Below, in pieces: positions 14,009-14,041 of a stretch of 14,041 bases of DNA. Made by a program: the position numbers and the translations under genes. The DNA is from Candidatus Rifleibacteriota bacterium (GTDB taxonomy: Bacteria; Riflebacteria; Ozemobacteria; Ozemobacterales; Ozemobacteraceae), in NCBI GenBank assembly GCA_029560455.1, contig JAKQKW010000414.1, positions 1 to 14,041 on the forward strand. The letters are read 5' to 3'. The notes under the pieces were generated by a model that worked only from the letters and a program-made list of their open reading frames with translations, was not told the origin of the DNA and searched no databases. Position 1 is the first letter of the stretch. Each line of letters begins with the position of its first letter.

Positions 14009-14041
14009 ATGTTTAAAGCAGTTCAAAACGAAGACAGCTGC
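14009..14041 (+). CDS. Start of a further gene of the pilus operon (partial)
   Basis: An ATG at 14009 lies six bases after GAGG (13999-14002), which overlaps the stop of the preceding gene, and opens a frame to the window edge reading MFKAVQNEDSC. Eleven residues are too few to name a family; no signal peptide is visible at this point, so it is not an obvious secretin or lipoprotein start. Operon position suggests a pilus-related product. Confidence 0.55.
   Translation, partial: MFKAVQNEDSC

Overview
The window looks like chromosomal core sequence from a Gram-negative-type (two-membrane) bacterium. Coding is dense, GC is moderate, Shine-Dalgarno sites are clear, and genes are tightly packed or overlapping. 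The gene set (PilC, PilB, PilM, PilN-like, PilO-like) implies a type IV pilus or related assembly machine. Proteins are recognisable by motif but diverged from model organisms, which suits a poorly sampled phylum. Candidatus Riflebacteria is one guess, made from general impression only; nothing here proves a taxon. I saw no rRNA, tRNA, CRISPR array, transposase or phage gene.

Layout. (1) 1-105 is the 3' end of an unidentified + strand gene. It runs head-on into an inositol-monophosphatase-family gene on the - strand (107-898), the only complete - strand gene. (2) 979-6363 is a probable four-gene + strand operon: an exported low-complexity protein with an acidic middle and a Lys-rich tail, uvrC, an exported LmeA/DUF2993-like protein, and trmH. 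(3) 6364-6715 is a 352-base gene-free stretch. It holds a decayed palindromic repeat, a TTGACA-type promoter, a perfect 12-bp inverted repeat and a TGTACA-N5-TGTACA motif. (4) 6716-7243 is a type I signal peptidase whose catalytic serine position is cysteine. (5) 7325-7978 is a DUF2225 zinc-ribbon/TPR-like protein with its own strong promoter and a TTG start. (6) 8017-8097 is an unusually long, nested inverted repeat just before the pilus operon. (7) 8115 to the window end is a compact operon: pilC, pilB, pilM, pilN-like, pilO-like, an unassigned bitopic membrane protein resembling GspM/PilO in topology, and the start of another gene.

How it fits together. PilB would be the cytoplasmic assembly ATPase and PilC the inner-membrane platform. 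PilM, PilN and PilO would form the inner-membrane alignment complex, with the 13416 protein as a possible extra bitopic partner. The signal peptidase would process exported proteins such as those at 979 and 4826. UvrC (excision repair) and TrmH (tRNA Gm18 methylation) are housekeeping genes sharing an operon with two envelope proteins.

The points most worth a second look are the Ser-to-Cys change at the signal peptidase nucleophile position and the 81-base nested hairpin upstream of pilC. All functional calls come from motif recognition by eye; no database search was run.
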